Assembly: GCA_963691705.1 (NCBI GenBank)
Contig: OY829542.1
Span: 26,708,579 to 26,772,578 of the forward strand
Direction of reading: 5' to 3'
DNA: 64,000 nucleotides
From: Viola odorata
Lineage: Eukaryota > Streptophyta > Magnoliopsida > Malpighiales > Violaceae
The notes beneath the pieces were generated by a model. The model was not told where the DNA came from, made no database searches, and was given only the letters and a program-made list of their open reading frames with translations. Below, in pieces: positions 20,333 to 31,304 of the stretch (within the stretch, counting starts at the first letter, position 1; the number at the start of each line of letters is the position of its first letter). A program made the position numbers and the translations under genes.

Positions 20333-20364
20333 CGCCAGAGCCCCCCCCCCCCCCCCCTCCGGCG
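20333..20364 (+). promoter_or_regulatory. R/U5 hairpin of Tat-B with 17-C loop tract
   Basis: CGCCAGAG and CTCCGGCG flank a run of 17 C (20341-20357). The equivalent loop of Tat-A is six mixed bases, so the C run expanded in this copy. Confidence 0.55.
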
Positions 20365-20516
20365 CTTTGCAGGTACATTCGACGGTTACTATAGTGACTC
20401 CGATCGGCCCCACCTTCACTTCCAACTTCCCAGAACTTCAAATCTTATCAAATTTTATAGTAACTCCGATCGGCCCCACCTTCGCTTTTGACTTCCCAGA
20501 ACTTCGAATCTTATCA

Positions 20517-20623
20517 CATAGAATCCCCTGAGGAACGATCCTTTTACCACTTGCTACTGTTTTACATTGCATGTGCATGGTGAATTGTAACTTAATTATT
20601 TTTTATGGTCTTGGCAACCATCA
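20517..20623 (+). mobile_element. Remnant of the Athila-like 5' LTR
   Basis: About 105 bp matches the end of the 3' LTR at 60441-60550 (for example CTTTTACCACTTGCTACTG). The rest was displaced by Tat-B. It ends in CA just before the primer site. Confidence 0.8.
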
Positions 20624-20628
20624 AATTT

Positions 20629-20646
20629 TGGCGCCGTTGCCGGGGA
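20629..20646 (+). other. Primer binding site, tRNA-Asp type
   Basis: TGGCGCCGTTGCCGGGGA, the primer site typical of Athila-type elements, lies six bases after the LTR end. Confidence 0.85.
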
Positions 20647-20682
20647 TTCATCGGTACTAATTGATTTATTTTGATTTATTTT

Positions 20683-21508
20683 ATGACCAAATCTTCAGGT
20701 TCGCAATTGATTCAATATAATCTAGAGATCACACGTACAAAAATACAGTACAGAAAGTGAAGTAAGAGACAGAGGACAGAATCAGAGAACAACTCAACAC
20801 AGTCGCATTCACCAGACTCTATCCTAGACCTGGGAGAAGGTTCCTCATCGATACCTAGAAACCACCCAATCCTAGATCAACCAGAAATGGAAAACTAGAA
20901 TGTTAAGAATGATGCACCACCACCGCCACCGCCACCTGAACCGACCCTTAGGCAAATGAACAATGATGGACCAGCTCCAGATACCTACTTTTGTATCCAG
21001 TACCCACCAGCAGAGCATGATTGGAACCTAAAGCCAAATACTATCCACAATTTTAAAAAATTCTACGGCTTACCAAATGAAAATCCTTTCAAGCATCTCC
21101 AAAGCCTCCATTGGGAATGTGAGACCCTCAAGCCACCTCGAGTAGATATTAACTGGGCCAAACTCAGATCCTTTCCCTGGACCTTAGAAGACAAAGCTAG
21201 GAATTGGTGCCTTAGCTTACCATATAATTCCATAACCACATAGCCTCAGATGCTAACTGTCTTTCTCAACAAGTATTGGTCTTCTACCAAGGTAGGGAAC
21301 GCAAGGAAGAACATTGTGTCAATCCACCAGACTCCGAATGAGGATTTCAGAGAATATTACCAGCAATACAAAGACTTGCAGGAGATTTGCCCAAACCATG
21401 GAGTCTCAGACCAGAATCTCATACAATATTTCTATGATGGTATAAGCCACAGGGACAAGTTGATGCTGGATGGAGCTGCTGGAGGTGCTCTACAAGATTG
21501 TACGTTGG
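20683..21508 (+). pseudogene. gag: Athila-like gag, 5' part
   Basis: A single frame from the ATG at 20683 (MTKSSGSQLI) to the OgrN insertion at 21508. Early stops occur near 20758 and 20897, then TAG at 21241-21243. The Athila gag core is recognisable: KFYGLPNENPFKHL, WTLEDKARNWCLSLPY and FREYYQQYKDLQEICPNHG. The polyproline segment before it (about 20920-20945) is normal for the family. The frame continues in phase on the other side of the nested insertion at 56018 once one copy of the duplicated target GTTGG is ignored, which shows the insertion hit an unspliced gag. Confidence 0.8.
21504..21508 (+). repeat. Target site duplication GTTGG of OgrN (left copy)
   Basis: GTTGG directly before the LTR at 21509 is repeated directly after the other LTR at 56013-56017. 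This shows that the two LTRs, 32 kb apart, belong to one insertion. Confidence 0.9.
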
Positions 21509-23508
21509 TGTCGCACCCCCTTTTTGGATTTTTCCTAATGCGACGCGGGTTTGGGACTAGACGTGAGACGAAATCGGGCTCATCTCACATAATGCAGTGA
21601 GGTCGCCACCCTATTTTGTTCATAGGTTTAGGGAACCTAAATTCATGGCATAAAAAATAAAAAGCTAAGGCAAAATGGGTCTGAACTAGAGAAAAATGGT
21701 TCGGGGTCGTATTATGGACTCGGGAAGGTATTAGGCACCCGAGTCACATCCTAAAAAGGTTACCGGAGAAAAGAGGTGTTTTAAAATCATGCTTGTAAAC
21801 ATTCTAATTTATGTGATCATGCCCAATAGATAATTTGAATTCTAACAATTCTAAATATTCATGCATGCGAGTATATAGGCGGAAAAGCGTGGAATAAATA
21901 AAAGGGAAAGAAATGTTTACTTGTGAAGGGTATGGGCGGTTTTTCCCTTTTGAGATTATTGATACAAGGAGAGGATAACGTTGAACGATTAAATATTTGA
22001 TAATTTTTTTACGCGAGCAAAAAAGATTAATTTGGATGAACAGAAAAATTATCTAAACATGCAAACCGTGCAAAAATAAACAAACATACATGCATACGAG
22101 AAATAAATAAACGGTACGAGTGCATAAATAAATAAACAGTACAAGTGCGAAAAATAAATAAACAGTAGAAGTGCGGAAAAAAATAGTACACGATTAGATG
22201 GCACAAAACATATGACGGGACAAAAAAATAGGCTCGGCACACAGTTGGGCTAAGATAGCCAGCCCACTGGGCTGACCTTTTTTCCCGCGTGGGCCAAGTG
22301 GCCCAGCCTTTTCCTTTCCATTTGGGTTTGGTACCAAGCCCATGGTCAATTAAAATGACCAGCCCAAACCTTCTTCTTCCTTATGCCTCCCACTGTTCTT
22401 CTTCTTCCTTTAGAAATCGGAACAGCGTGACAGCAATGGAGCAGCGGAGCAAGGAACAACACTGCAGAACAGCGACTCTGGTGACAGCAGCAGGCGACGA
22501 CAACGACGGAGCAAGGAACAACACTGTAGAGCCAACATCGTCGCTTCCTCCCTCAGCAGACCAGCGACGTCGCATGTCCTCGACGGCGATGCAAAAGCGA
22601 GCGAGAAACAAAATTTAAATAAATATGCAGAACATAAATGGAAGAAAAATGGAGGATAGAGTTTATGAGCTCTTCACTTGGCTCCTCTATCCCCGCCTCA
22701 ATCAATCACTCGAGCTTGGTATTTATAGGCGAGTAAGTCGATTGAGCGAGGGTGACGTGTCGACGAGCAGTGGTGGGAATGGTTGTGTGGCTGAGGATTG
22801 TTGGCGAGGCTCGAAGCTGCTGGTTGCGTAGGGACAACGATCGAGGCAAGATTTGATCACGAAGAGATGAGGAAAGCTTATTTCCTGGGTTCGTGCATGA
22901 ACCCAGCTGAAGAAGATGACATGCTTACTTGGTAATTACCACAGCCATTTGATCTTGGTTGACCATCTTGGTCAACCATCCAGATCAATGGCTATGACCA
23001 AGAGTTGACTCTCCCATTGATTTTTCTAGTTCGATCCAATTGTATGAGCAGTTTCGCCTAAAAATGGATAAAAACTCGAACCGAAGATGCTAAAACATAG
23101 AATAAAATAAACTAAAACAATTAGCATACACTAAGTGACGAAAGGTTCGTCACATTGTTCGATAAAAAATACGCTCGTAAGCGATAAAAGTTCGAATGTA
23201 AAAATTGCTAAAAATATAAATTGAGTGAAATGTAATTAAATGATGCGAGTTAAAATAATAATAAAAAATAAGTAGCTAATGAGTGAAATTGTTCGAACCT
23301 TGGTTTCGAGAATTTTACTCGGAACCGGTATGAGTTCGAACGGAAAAAGTGATAGAAATGCGAAAAATGTATGAAATAAAATCTAAATAACATGAAGCGT
23401 AAAAATAAACATCAGATTGACAAAAATAAATGGAAGTTCGATTTTGAAAAATTGACGACAAAAAAGGTAAAAGACGAAAAATTTAAAATCAAAAATCGGG
23501 TAGCAATA
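21509..23508 (-). mobile_element. 3' LTR of OgrN (2,000 bp)
   Basis: Matches 54015-56012 along its length with substitutions and small indels. On the minus strand it starts (here mutated) TATTGCTACCCGATTTTTGA and ends GGGGGTGCGACA. TATAAATA is at 22720-22727. Small open frames inside are not conserved as genes. Confidence 0.9.
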
Positions 23509-23523
23509 GTTGCCCCCTCTTTA
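23509..23523 (-). other. Polypurine tract of OgrN
   Basis: The minus strand reads AAAGAGGGGGCAAC directly before the 3' LTR, identical to the tract of OgrA at 45789-45802. Confidence 0.75.
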
Positions 23524-23689
23524 CTGTCTTATCAAAAATCCGGTGTAACCAAGATTTTTGATGAGCAGTAAAGATGGTTGCTCCCGAACCAGCAATGGTT
23601 TGAGAAATACAAAATGTAAATGCAGACTTATGTGAGAGTGAGTGATTGGAGAATTTTGACTTGGGCGAAGCTAGTACTCTTAGTCCCTA

Positions 23690-24080
23690 GGTTAATGTTG
23701 AAAAGTAAGCTTCACGTACGGGCGGGGGTAGTACTCGCAGTCCTTATATGGATGCAGAAAAGTAAATCAGGCAGGGTGAGGGTAGCACTCGCAGTCCATA
23801 CCTTTGTGCGGAAAGGTAAATCAGGTAGGACGAGGGTAGCACTCGTAGTTCATGCCTTGGTGCAGAAATGTAAAGATATCCGAGCGAGGCTATCGTAGTC
23901 ACGGACGCTGATGCAGAAATGTAAAGGATATCCGGGCGAGGCTATCGTAGTCACGGACGCTGATGTAGAAATGTAAATCAGGCAGGGCGAGGGTAGCACT
24001 CGCAGTCCATACCTTTGTGCATGGTCTCAAGTGTTATCTTGGGTAGCACTCGCAGTCCATACCTTGGTGCAGAAAAAGTA
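23690..24080. repeat. OgrN 3' region array 1 (GGTAGCACTCGCAGTCCA units)
   Basis: Six or seven imperfect units of about 55-65 bp share GTAGCACTCGcAGTCcataC and 'gCAGAAA.GTAAA'. A diverged unit recurs at 48660-48690. Confidence 0.6.
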
Positions 24081-24279
24081 AATAGCTGAAATGTAAACTT
24101 GAGTTCTGAACGAGGACACCGCAATTGTCAGACGTCGATGCAGGAAAGTCAATAAAGTCGCTCTGGGAGGAGGAAATTTTCATGCATGAAAGTAAATAAA
24201 GATTAGGATATACCTTTGCTCTGACGTTAATGGATTGTAACGTACCTTTGCTTTGATGTTGGTCTTCTGGGATATGGAG

Positions 24280-24730
24280 GAAAAATGCTTTCTCGGATAA
24301 TGAAGAACTAACCTTCTCTGATAATGAGGAGGGATGTCTTCTCTGATAATGAGGATGGGTGTGATCTTCTCGGATAATGAGGAAAGTGGCCTTTTCTGAT
24401 AGTGAGGATGTGATCTTCTCTCGGATAATAAGGATGGGCGTGATCTTTTCTGATAGTGAGGATGTGATCTTCTTTCTGATAATGAGGAAGATGTCACTCT
24501 GATAGTGAGGACGGATGATGATCTTGGATAGTGAGGAAGATGGTCTTCTCTCGAATAATGAGGAAGATGTCACTCTGATAGTGAAGACGGATGATGATCT
24601 CGGATAGTGAGGTCGGATGGTCTTCTCTCGGATAATGAGGAAGATGTCACTCTGATAGTGAGGGCGGATGATGATATTGGATAGTGAGGTCGGATGGTCT
24701 TCTCTAGGATAATGAGGATATGATCTTTTC
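24280..24730. repeat. OgrN 3' region array 2 (TCTGATAATGAGGA units)
   Basis: Many short units built on 'TCTgGATAaTGAGGA' alternate in a higher-order pattern. Open frames across it on the minus strand (24034-24573) are repeat products, not genes. Confidence 0.6.
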
Positions 24731-24837
24731 TCTCAAACTCTGCTGCCCATCGGGCATCGTTGTTGAAAATTGAGAAATCCACTCGTATGCTTCTATCCAC
24801 CCTATGTCTTCTTAATGATAGCATACATTTGAAAATA

Positions 24838-24992
24838 TGTTGTGGGGATGTGACCGCTTACAACATTTTAAAAAGACATGTTGTGGGACGTGACCGCTTA
24901 CAACATTTTCAAAAGACATGTTGTGGGGACGTGACCGCTTACAACATTTTAAAAAGACATGTTGTGGGGATGTGACCGCTTATAACATTTAA
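24838..24992. repeat. OgrN 3' region array 3 (~41-bp units)
   Basis: Four near-identical copies of a unit containing TGTTGTGGGGACGTGACCGC and TTACAACATTTT. The unit contains the pair TGTTGT / ACAACA, so each could fold. Confidence 0.65.
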
Positions 24993-25184
24993 AAATAGGA
25001 ATTGTGAAAATGACTAACCTTGATACTGATGTCAATGGGATGCTTTTCAGAAATGTAAATTGCTGAATTATAAATGAGAATTTGAATATACCTTGCCCGG
25101 ATGTAGAGCGGATGCTGATCTTTTCGGATATTTTGAGGAACTTTGATAGCGAGGGAGGATCTCTGATAGTGAGGGAAGATCTGA

Positions 25185-25480
25185 ATGTGGACGACCATGT
25201 CGCCGCACAACATGACTGGAAGTGGGTGACCACGTCACTACATGACACGATTGGATGTGGACGACCACGTCACCGCACAACACGGCTTGAAGTGAGTGAC
25301 CACGTCACTACATGACACGCTTGGATGTGGACGACCACGTCACCGCACAACACGGGTGACCAAGTCACCATGACAAGACTGATAAACGGACGACCAAGTC
25401 GTCACACTAACGTGGGTTACCAAGTCACCGCACGATTGGACTGAAAAGTGGACGACCAAGTCGTCACACAAAACATGGAA
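25185..25480. repeat. OgrN 3' region array 4 (GACGACCACGTCAC units)
   Basis: Several units of about 60-70 bp alternate GGACGACCACGTCACCGCAC with GAGTGACCACGTCACTACAT; later units drift to GACCAAGTCGTCAC. Confidence 0.6.
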
Positions 25481-25745
25481 GGTGGGGTTTTGAACCGCCA
25501 TACGAAATTTTGAAATGTGGGGTTTTGAACCGCCACACAAAATTTTGAAAGAGGGGTGGTAACGTATCTCCATTCGGATGTTCGGATAGTGGGGAAGCAT
25601 GATCCACCACACGAAGTTGATTGGGAGTGGTAACGTACTCCATTCGGATATTGATCGGATGGTGGGGAAGTATGATCCGCCGCACGAAGTTGATTGGGAG
25701 TGGTAACGTACTCCATTTGGATATTGATCGGATGGATTTGTTGGC
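25480..25745. repeat. OgrN 3' region array 5 (TGGTAACGTACTCCATTCGG units)
   Basis: Two 43-bp copies of a GTGGGGTTTTGAACCGCC unit are followed by three copies of a ~72-bp unit with TAACGTACTCCAT and GAAGTTGATTGGGAG. A single related block sits in OgrA near 44465-44530. Confidence 0.6.
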
Positions 25746-28170
25746 GGAGATTGATCACAGTGTGAGATTCCACTGAGGCATATTTGTATCCTGCAAATAG
25801 GGAGGAAACAAACACGAAGCAGCACTAGATGGAAGAAAGGCAATTGATAAATGGGAAAACAATGAGAACCAATCATATATGTTGTATATGAAAGTATTCC
25901 CACACTACCCTAAGGTTTGCCCCCAGCATTTTATCAAGGTGAAAACAACTTCCCTATCAAGAGAAGGTTCAACAAATTTATGCATTTCTAGAGAACATGT
26001 CATCCAGTTTCTGTCATATAAGCATGCTTGAAACAAGCCTAAAGTATTTGCATCCTGCCTAGGAGATAACGACCTCAAGGACAAGACTTTTCCACATCAT
26101 GTAAACGTAAGCAATCCTCACCGGATACTGGTGTTTGCACTCATGCTCAGAAACAAGGTTATGTGTTTCCACTCATAAAAATGCAACAAACATAACACAG
26201 AGATCAGATTTGCAATGTCAATCCGAGTGAATAAACTTCATACGAAGATGCACATGCATGGGCATTCTAATAATCGAAAGGACTTTGCAAGAGATAAGAA
26301 ATGTGGTGTGTAGTTTTTTGAAAGAAGGAAGAGAGAAGTCTGTTTAGCAAGGTGCTTTTTAGCAAAAAGAAAAAGGGTTTAATGAGCAATGCTTGTTGAT
26401 TGGCCGCGATGAGGGCAAAGTGCATAAGTTCTCTGGGGATGATTTATCCCGAGACCATCTTCTGTTGGTGAAGCGCCTGAGTTTTGCCGGAGATGTTCCT
26501 TCTTGGTTATTTTGAGGGCGAAGTGCCCAAATTCTTTGATCTTCATTGGGGATGATCTCTTTTTTTCCAGATCATTTGTTTTTGTTAGTGAAGCGTACAA
26601 GCCCTTGAATCTTTGCTGGAGACGCTCCTTCTTGGTCATTTTGAGGGCGAAGTGCTCAAATTCTTTGATCTTCGTTGGGGATGATCTTTTTTTTTTTTTA
26701 GATCGCTCTTTCTTGGTCATTTTGAGGGCGAAGTGCCCAAGTTCTTTGATCTTGACTGGGATGATCTTTCCTGAGATCATCTTTTGTTGATTTTGGACTT
26801 TTCCGTACTTGCTTCCGCTTTTATTGACTCATGTTCCTTGAAACACTTTTTTTATTTTTAATTTTTTTAATTTTTTTTTTTTTGCTTGTTCTTTTTTTTT
26901 TTTGCTTTTTGTTCTTCTTTTTTTTGAGTCAATTGTAAATGCGAACAGTAAGCAAAGCAAGTATGGTTTTCATTTTGGCTTTCCCTAGTCCTGATTTTGG
27001 CAGAGACCTTCGTTTCTAGTTTTGCTCGGCCTGTTTCCAGCGTTGTCTATCAGCAATCCTTGGGAGTTTTTTTTTTTTTTTTGTAAACCATATTCGAGAT
27101 GCACCTTACCTCTGGTTAAGAATCTCGGATAACCACTGCTCATTTGCTGAGGGGGGGTTCAAGTGGAAATAAAAGAGTTTACAAGTGGTTTATAAACATA
27201 TTGAGTTGAATTTGTAGGATAATGTGCAAGGATAAATTTTGTAGGCAAAGGGTTGAGAAGACTAAAGAATGTGGAAGCAAAGACCAAAGTCCTTTGTCAT
27301 TTTACTGCTATCCCATGTCTAATGGTGCATGTACCCTAGATATTATGCAAATCTAACTAGCACTTAGTTTAGCATTTGCACTCATGAAAGAACTAAAGCG
27401 TGAAGGCTCAAAGTACTTACAGGGATATGATTGTGATTGCTCACGTCTAAGGCATGCTGCAGTTATAAGAGAAAGTAGGCGAGATCATGCATGTCATACA
27501 ATTTTGAATGGATGCACAAGTTATCTGTGATGCAATAACATGTTGAACATGCTCAATCTATGGAAGGTTTGAAAACTTTGAGGGTAGTGTGGCTTTTATT
27601 CAAAAATTTATTCACAATTATAAAGTTAAAAAAACTTAGCAGTTTTAAGGACAAAATGTGAGGGTGTAACTATTCATGAAAAAGTTATGAAAGAGTTGCC
27701 CCTGATGTAATAAAAATAAATGCAGAATGATTGTATAATTGCTAAAATTTAAAAGAGGCGAGAAGGAAAAATAGACTTCCCTTGATATGTGCGGCGGGGC
27801 CGCGAGGTCAGAGCAAGGATGCCGCCGCGGAAAAGTAAATGTAGACTCCACTCGGGTGCTGTTGTCCACTGGGAGGTTGACGGGGAGTTTAAAATGGAAA
27901 CTCCATTTGAACGTTGTTATCTGATGGGCAGCTGATGGCTAGGATTTTCAGGTCCAAGAAGTCGTCCTTGAGATAGGTCGCTTGCGGGATGTGGTGGTCT
28001 ATTTTGTGAAGAGACCCATTCTCTGTAGATTACATAGTAAGGGAGAAACGACCTTTTCTGAATTTTTTTTTTAACTGTCCCGGGGCGGGGAGGAGGATCA
28101 TTCGAGAGCTGATAGGAGGAAGATTCGTTCCCATGACATGATGCAGGCAACCATGGCATGATTCAAGTTT
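25746..28170 (-). other. OgrN 3' region, non-coding, homologous to OgrA 3' region
   Basis: No gene is seen. The minus strand of 26040-26240 matches OgrA 43925-44115 (TTCACTCGGATTGACATTGC), and 27290-27440 matches OgrA 42945-43080. A ~60/120-bp repeat with TTTTGAGGGCGAAGTGC occurs four times at 26400-26780. T-tracts lie at 26820-26930 and 27067-27082. The stretch ends at the OgrA target site. Confidence 0.65.
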
Positions 28171-28175
28171 CCTGG
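28171..28175 (+). repeat. Target site duplication CCTGG of OgrA (left copy)
   Basis: CCTGG precedes the 5' LTR and recurs at 48442-48446 directly after the 3' LTR. A perfect 5-bp duplication with 20.3 kb between copies. Confidence 0.93.
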
Positions 28176-30818
28176 TGTTGCTACCCGATTTTTGACTTTT
28201 CATTACAACCTTTACGTTTTTGCCACTTTTATCTCGTCTAGATCAAATTTCTGTTGATTCTTGGTTCTATGCTAGTTTGTTTAATTTTTCTAGTCATTTC
28301 GTGCCATTTTAATTTTTTCGTACTTTTATCTGTCTTTTCGCGAACTTCTATCGGTCTCGAATAAGGTTCCCGGGACCGAGTGTAGAACGCCCTTTTTATT
28401 TATTTGATAATTACGTGTTAATTTTCTATTTCATAATGCCTCTTTCAATTTCGTTCAATTTTTGTCGTAAGGACATTTATTTTGCGCGCGAACGTTTTGA
28501 TATTTCTAAATAAGAAAATAAATATGTTAAATCAGCTCTCGCATTTTTTCACTGTATATTACTTTTCTCGTCTTATTTTTCTGCATTTAACTGTACCCTC
28601 GGCTCAGATTTATTTCCGCTTTCGTACATCCCTGCTCGTACCAAAATTTCCAGTTCGTATGGGAATTAATACATGTTAATGCATGTTTTTATTCCTTCTT
28701 CTTCATTGGTCCTCCTACTGTAGCCTGGCAGACACGAATATTCCTGGTCCCCTGGATATTATTTTGAACAGACATACAGGAGACAAGGACCAAGTTTAAT
28801 TGGTTCCTCACACTCACACACGCTTCACTTGGTCCTATAAATAGCCAATTCTTCACCTTCGCGCGGGGGGAAGGAGGAGGGAGGAGGAAGGATCAACAGC
28901 TACTCATCATCAATAGCTACTGAAGAACAGCTACTCATCATCAACACCTCTTGATCATCAACAACAAAGGAGCAAAGCGAAGGGAGCGTTTAAGGCTGTT
29001 TAGGGTGTTTGTGGTGGCGGTTGGGTAGCTTGAGTCGCCGGCCACCAACGTGAGGAAGAAGAACAGCCACGTTGGCTGTTCTTGCGAAGGAGAAGGAAGG
29101 GGACGGGCTTCAGCCCGTCCCTTCTCTATTTTAATTACTGATGGGCTTGGCTTGGCCAAGCCCATGTGTCCATGTTTATTTATTTTGTCCCCATTTCGAG
29201 CTTTCGTATGGTTTTCGTCGAGTCATCTTAATTGCTCGTATGGTTTTTGACATGTTTAATTTGTTTGAAATTAGTTGCATGATATATGTGCTGTTTTTAG
29301 TTATTTTATAACATGTATGAGGTTTATTTAATTTATACCATGTATTCTACCATGATTTTAAATTGCATGTTTACGTGATTGTTTTATTTGCTATGTGTTG
29401 GTGCTGATTTGTGGCAAAATTTGTGAAATTGCTTACATGATATATTTAGTTATTTTCATGACTGTTTTGCATGAAATAAATGGTGTATGTGCTTTTATTA
29501 TTTATTATATTTGAAAGTTCGTACTAATAATCTCATTTTGTAGGTATAATTGTGGATTACCGATCAATAAGTACGTTTCTAACTTTTTGTTATTTAATTT
29601 AAATATTTTTAGTAAGTATTTTGCATGCATGACATCCAAAAATAAAAGACCAAGTAATGGGCCTATCGTGGCCCATTGAAATAAAAAACGTCATTTTCAC
29701 TCATTCGCTTATGATAACTAATCGTCGATTATTTTAAATTGTGCGTTTGGAACAATAATTAATTGCTGAACTTGTTGTAACAATTAATTGCTTATTTTCA
29801 CTTGTTGTAATAAGTAGTTACTCTTTATCAACTTGTTGTAATTAATTAGCTATTTTAATTGTTGTAATAATTATTTAGATAAATATTCCGACCTCCAATT
29901 TGTAATAATTAGGTAAGTAGTTGGTTTGTAATATTTAGATAAGTAGTTTTATTCTTGAATTGTGGTTTGTAATAATTAGTTAAGTAGTTAAAAAATCGTG
30001 TATGTTTATTATACCTACGTATTTATGTAAATTGTCATTTAACGTTGGTTTTGAAGAGATGGATCGATCAGGGATCGTCCAAAAAAGGTAAGATTACCTT
30101 AAAACGCTTCCTTGTATGTTGATAACAAAGGTCCAAAGCCTTATTCGCAAGCATGATCACTTAGGCAACAATAGAACCACCCTACGCGTATGCATGTCAT
30201 ATAGAATTGCTATCGAACAAAATCAACCCACATGCTTACGTGTTTATATCACTTGTGTTTAAATGCCATGAAATAAACTGCTTTTCTTGTTATATGATAT
30301 GCATGATGGCTCCAAAGGCCATGCCAACCTACGTGCATTCATAAAAATGTACTCTGTTAGTTTCAGCCATGATAGATCACGTAGTAATTAAGTCATGCAT
30401 GGCCCAATGAAAAAGGTGAGCGTCCGCTCTACCATCGAGACAAAATGGTAACCCCATCCCTCGAACCCCACGGAAGTAACACGACCCAAATGCTAAGATG
30501 TAACGTCACCTTAGAGGGCCAAATTACATGTTCAAGTATCTTTCAAAACACCTCGCATAACCGGTAACCTTTTTAGGATGTGACTTGGGTGCCTAACACC
30601 TTCCCAAGTCCATAATACGACCTCGAACCATCGTTCTTTGGTTTAGACCATCGTGCCTTAGTTTGTTTATTTTTAAGCCATCGATTAGGTTCCCTAAACC
30701 TTCCAAAATTAGGGTGGCGACTTCATTTGCATAGTGTTAAGACAAGTCCAACGCTTGTCTATCATTATGGCCCGTCCCGATCCTTAAACTCATTTTCAAC
30801 GAAAAATGGGGTGCGACA
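28176..30818 (+). mobile_element. 5' LTR of OgrA
   Basis: Starts TGTTGCTACCCGATTTTTGA and ends GGGGTGCGACA. The start motif and end motif are shared with OgrN although the interiors differ. TATAAATAG at 28836-28844 is the likely core promoter; a GA-rich stretch follows. Short frames such as 28941-29165 occur in both LTR copies simply because the LTRs are duplicates. Confidence 0.92.
28836..28843 (+). promoter_or_regulatory. TATA box of OgrA
   Basis: TATAAATA, repeated in the 3' LTR at 46463-46470. Transcription would start about 30 bp downstream, giving an R-U5 of about 1.9 kb. Confidence 0.7.
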
Positions 30819-30820
30819 GT

Positions 30821-30840
30821 TTGGCGACTTCACTGGGGAC
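30821..30840 (+). other. Primer binding site of OgrA (tRNA-Arg type)
   Basis: TTGGCGACTTCACTGGGGAC follows the LTR after two bases. This matches the tRNA-Arg primer site used by Ogre elements, with one or two differences from the usual form. Confidence 0.8.
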
Positions 30841-31304
30841 TAGTTAGGTCGAAGCCGGTTTTATGGTGTTTGTTTTTTTCTTTTAAATAAATTGTCTTCG
30901 TGATTGTTATTGTTGTGGCTTTATTGAATTGCCCACGTGCATCTCATGCAGCCTATACCCGGCATTGACACCCTTTAGGATTAGGGAGGTAACTAGTGAA
31001 GCCCTGAGGACGTGTGTCCCAGTATGCTTTCATGAAACCTAACTCGGATTCGAACCCCTAAATGGATTGAGCACCCGAATCCTTGTCATGATTCGGTTAA
31101 AGCTCTCGTATCCGTTTACTGAGGGACCCCTTTTAGGGTATCATCCGGGATCTATTGAGCCAGTTAGAGTAGTGGAGTCACATCAGCATATGCATCATGT
31201 TCGTGTATTTTCTTTAATGCCTCTTTATTTTTCTGGTTTATTGTCCTCACCTTTCATTTTACAGGATTTTTCCGAAAATTCTCCGCACTGTTTTATTCAC
31301 TCAA
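30841..31304 (+). other. OgrA leader
   Basis: An untranslated leader between primer site and ORF1. The part 30930-31150 is conserved in OgrN (minus strand, 53550-53810). A polypyrimidine run and TTTTACAG|G at 31258-31265 look like a splice acceptor 40 bp before the ORF1 start codon. Confidence 0.5.

Larger units (their letters stand above)
14893..20516 (+). mobile_element. 3' part of Tat-lineage element 'Tat-B', cut by Tat-A
   Basis: Only the downstream part is in the window: the antisense cassette D', C', B', A' (minus strand) and the 3' LTR (19904-20516). Its gag-pol and 5' LTR must lie left of Tat-A, outside the window. Gene order and relative orientation match Tat-A, so the two belong to one family, but the sequences have clearly diverged. 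It is inserted in the 5' LTR of the Athila-like element; CATAG at 20517-20521 is the expected target duplication, its partner being off window. Confidence 0.85.
19904..20516 (+). mobile_element. 3' LTR of Tat-B (613 bp)
   Basis: Starts TGATAACAAT and ends TTATCA like the Tat-A LTR. It holds three TGACGTC-type sites about 25 bp apart (20109, 20134, 20159), each followed by GATATCG, then TATAAATA (20232-20239) and the R/U5 hairpin. It is about 90 bp longer than the Tat-A LTR, mostly because a ~65-bp block at its end is duplicated (about 20390-20516), giving two TTATCA ends. No clear polypurine tract abuts position 19904. Confidence 0.8.

Noticed and set aside
24034..25903. Long minus-strand frames (179 and 187 codons)
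   Set aside because: They run through tandem arrays whose unit length permits open frames; the translations are simple repeats.
28941..29165. Small protein repeated at 46563-46787
   Set aside because: The duplication is due to the two LTRs of OgrA. The frame overlaps the promoter-proximal LTR region and there is no independent sign of coding.
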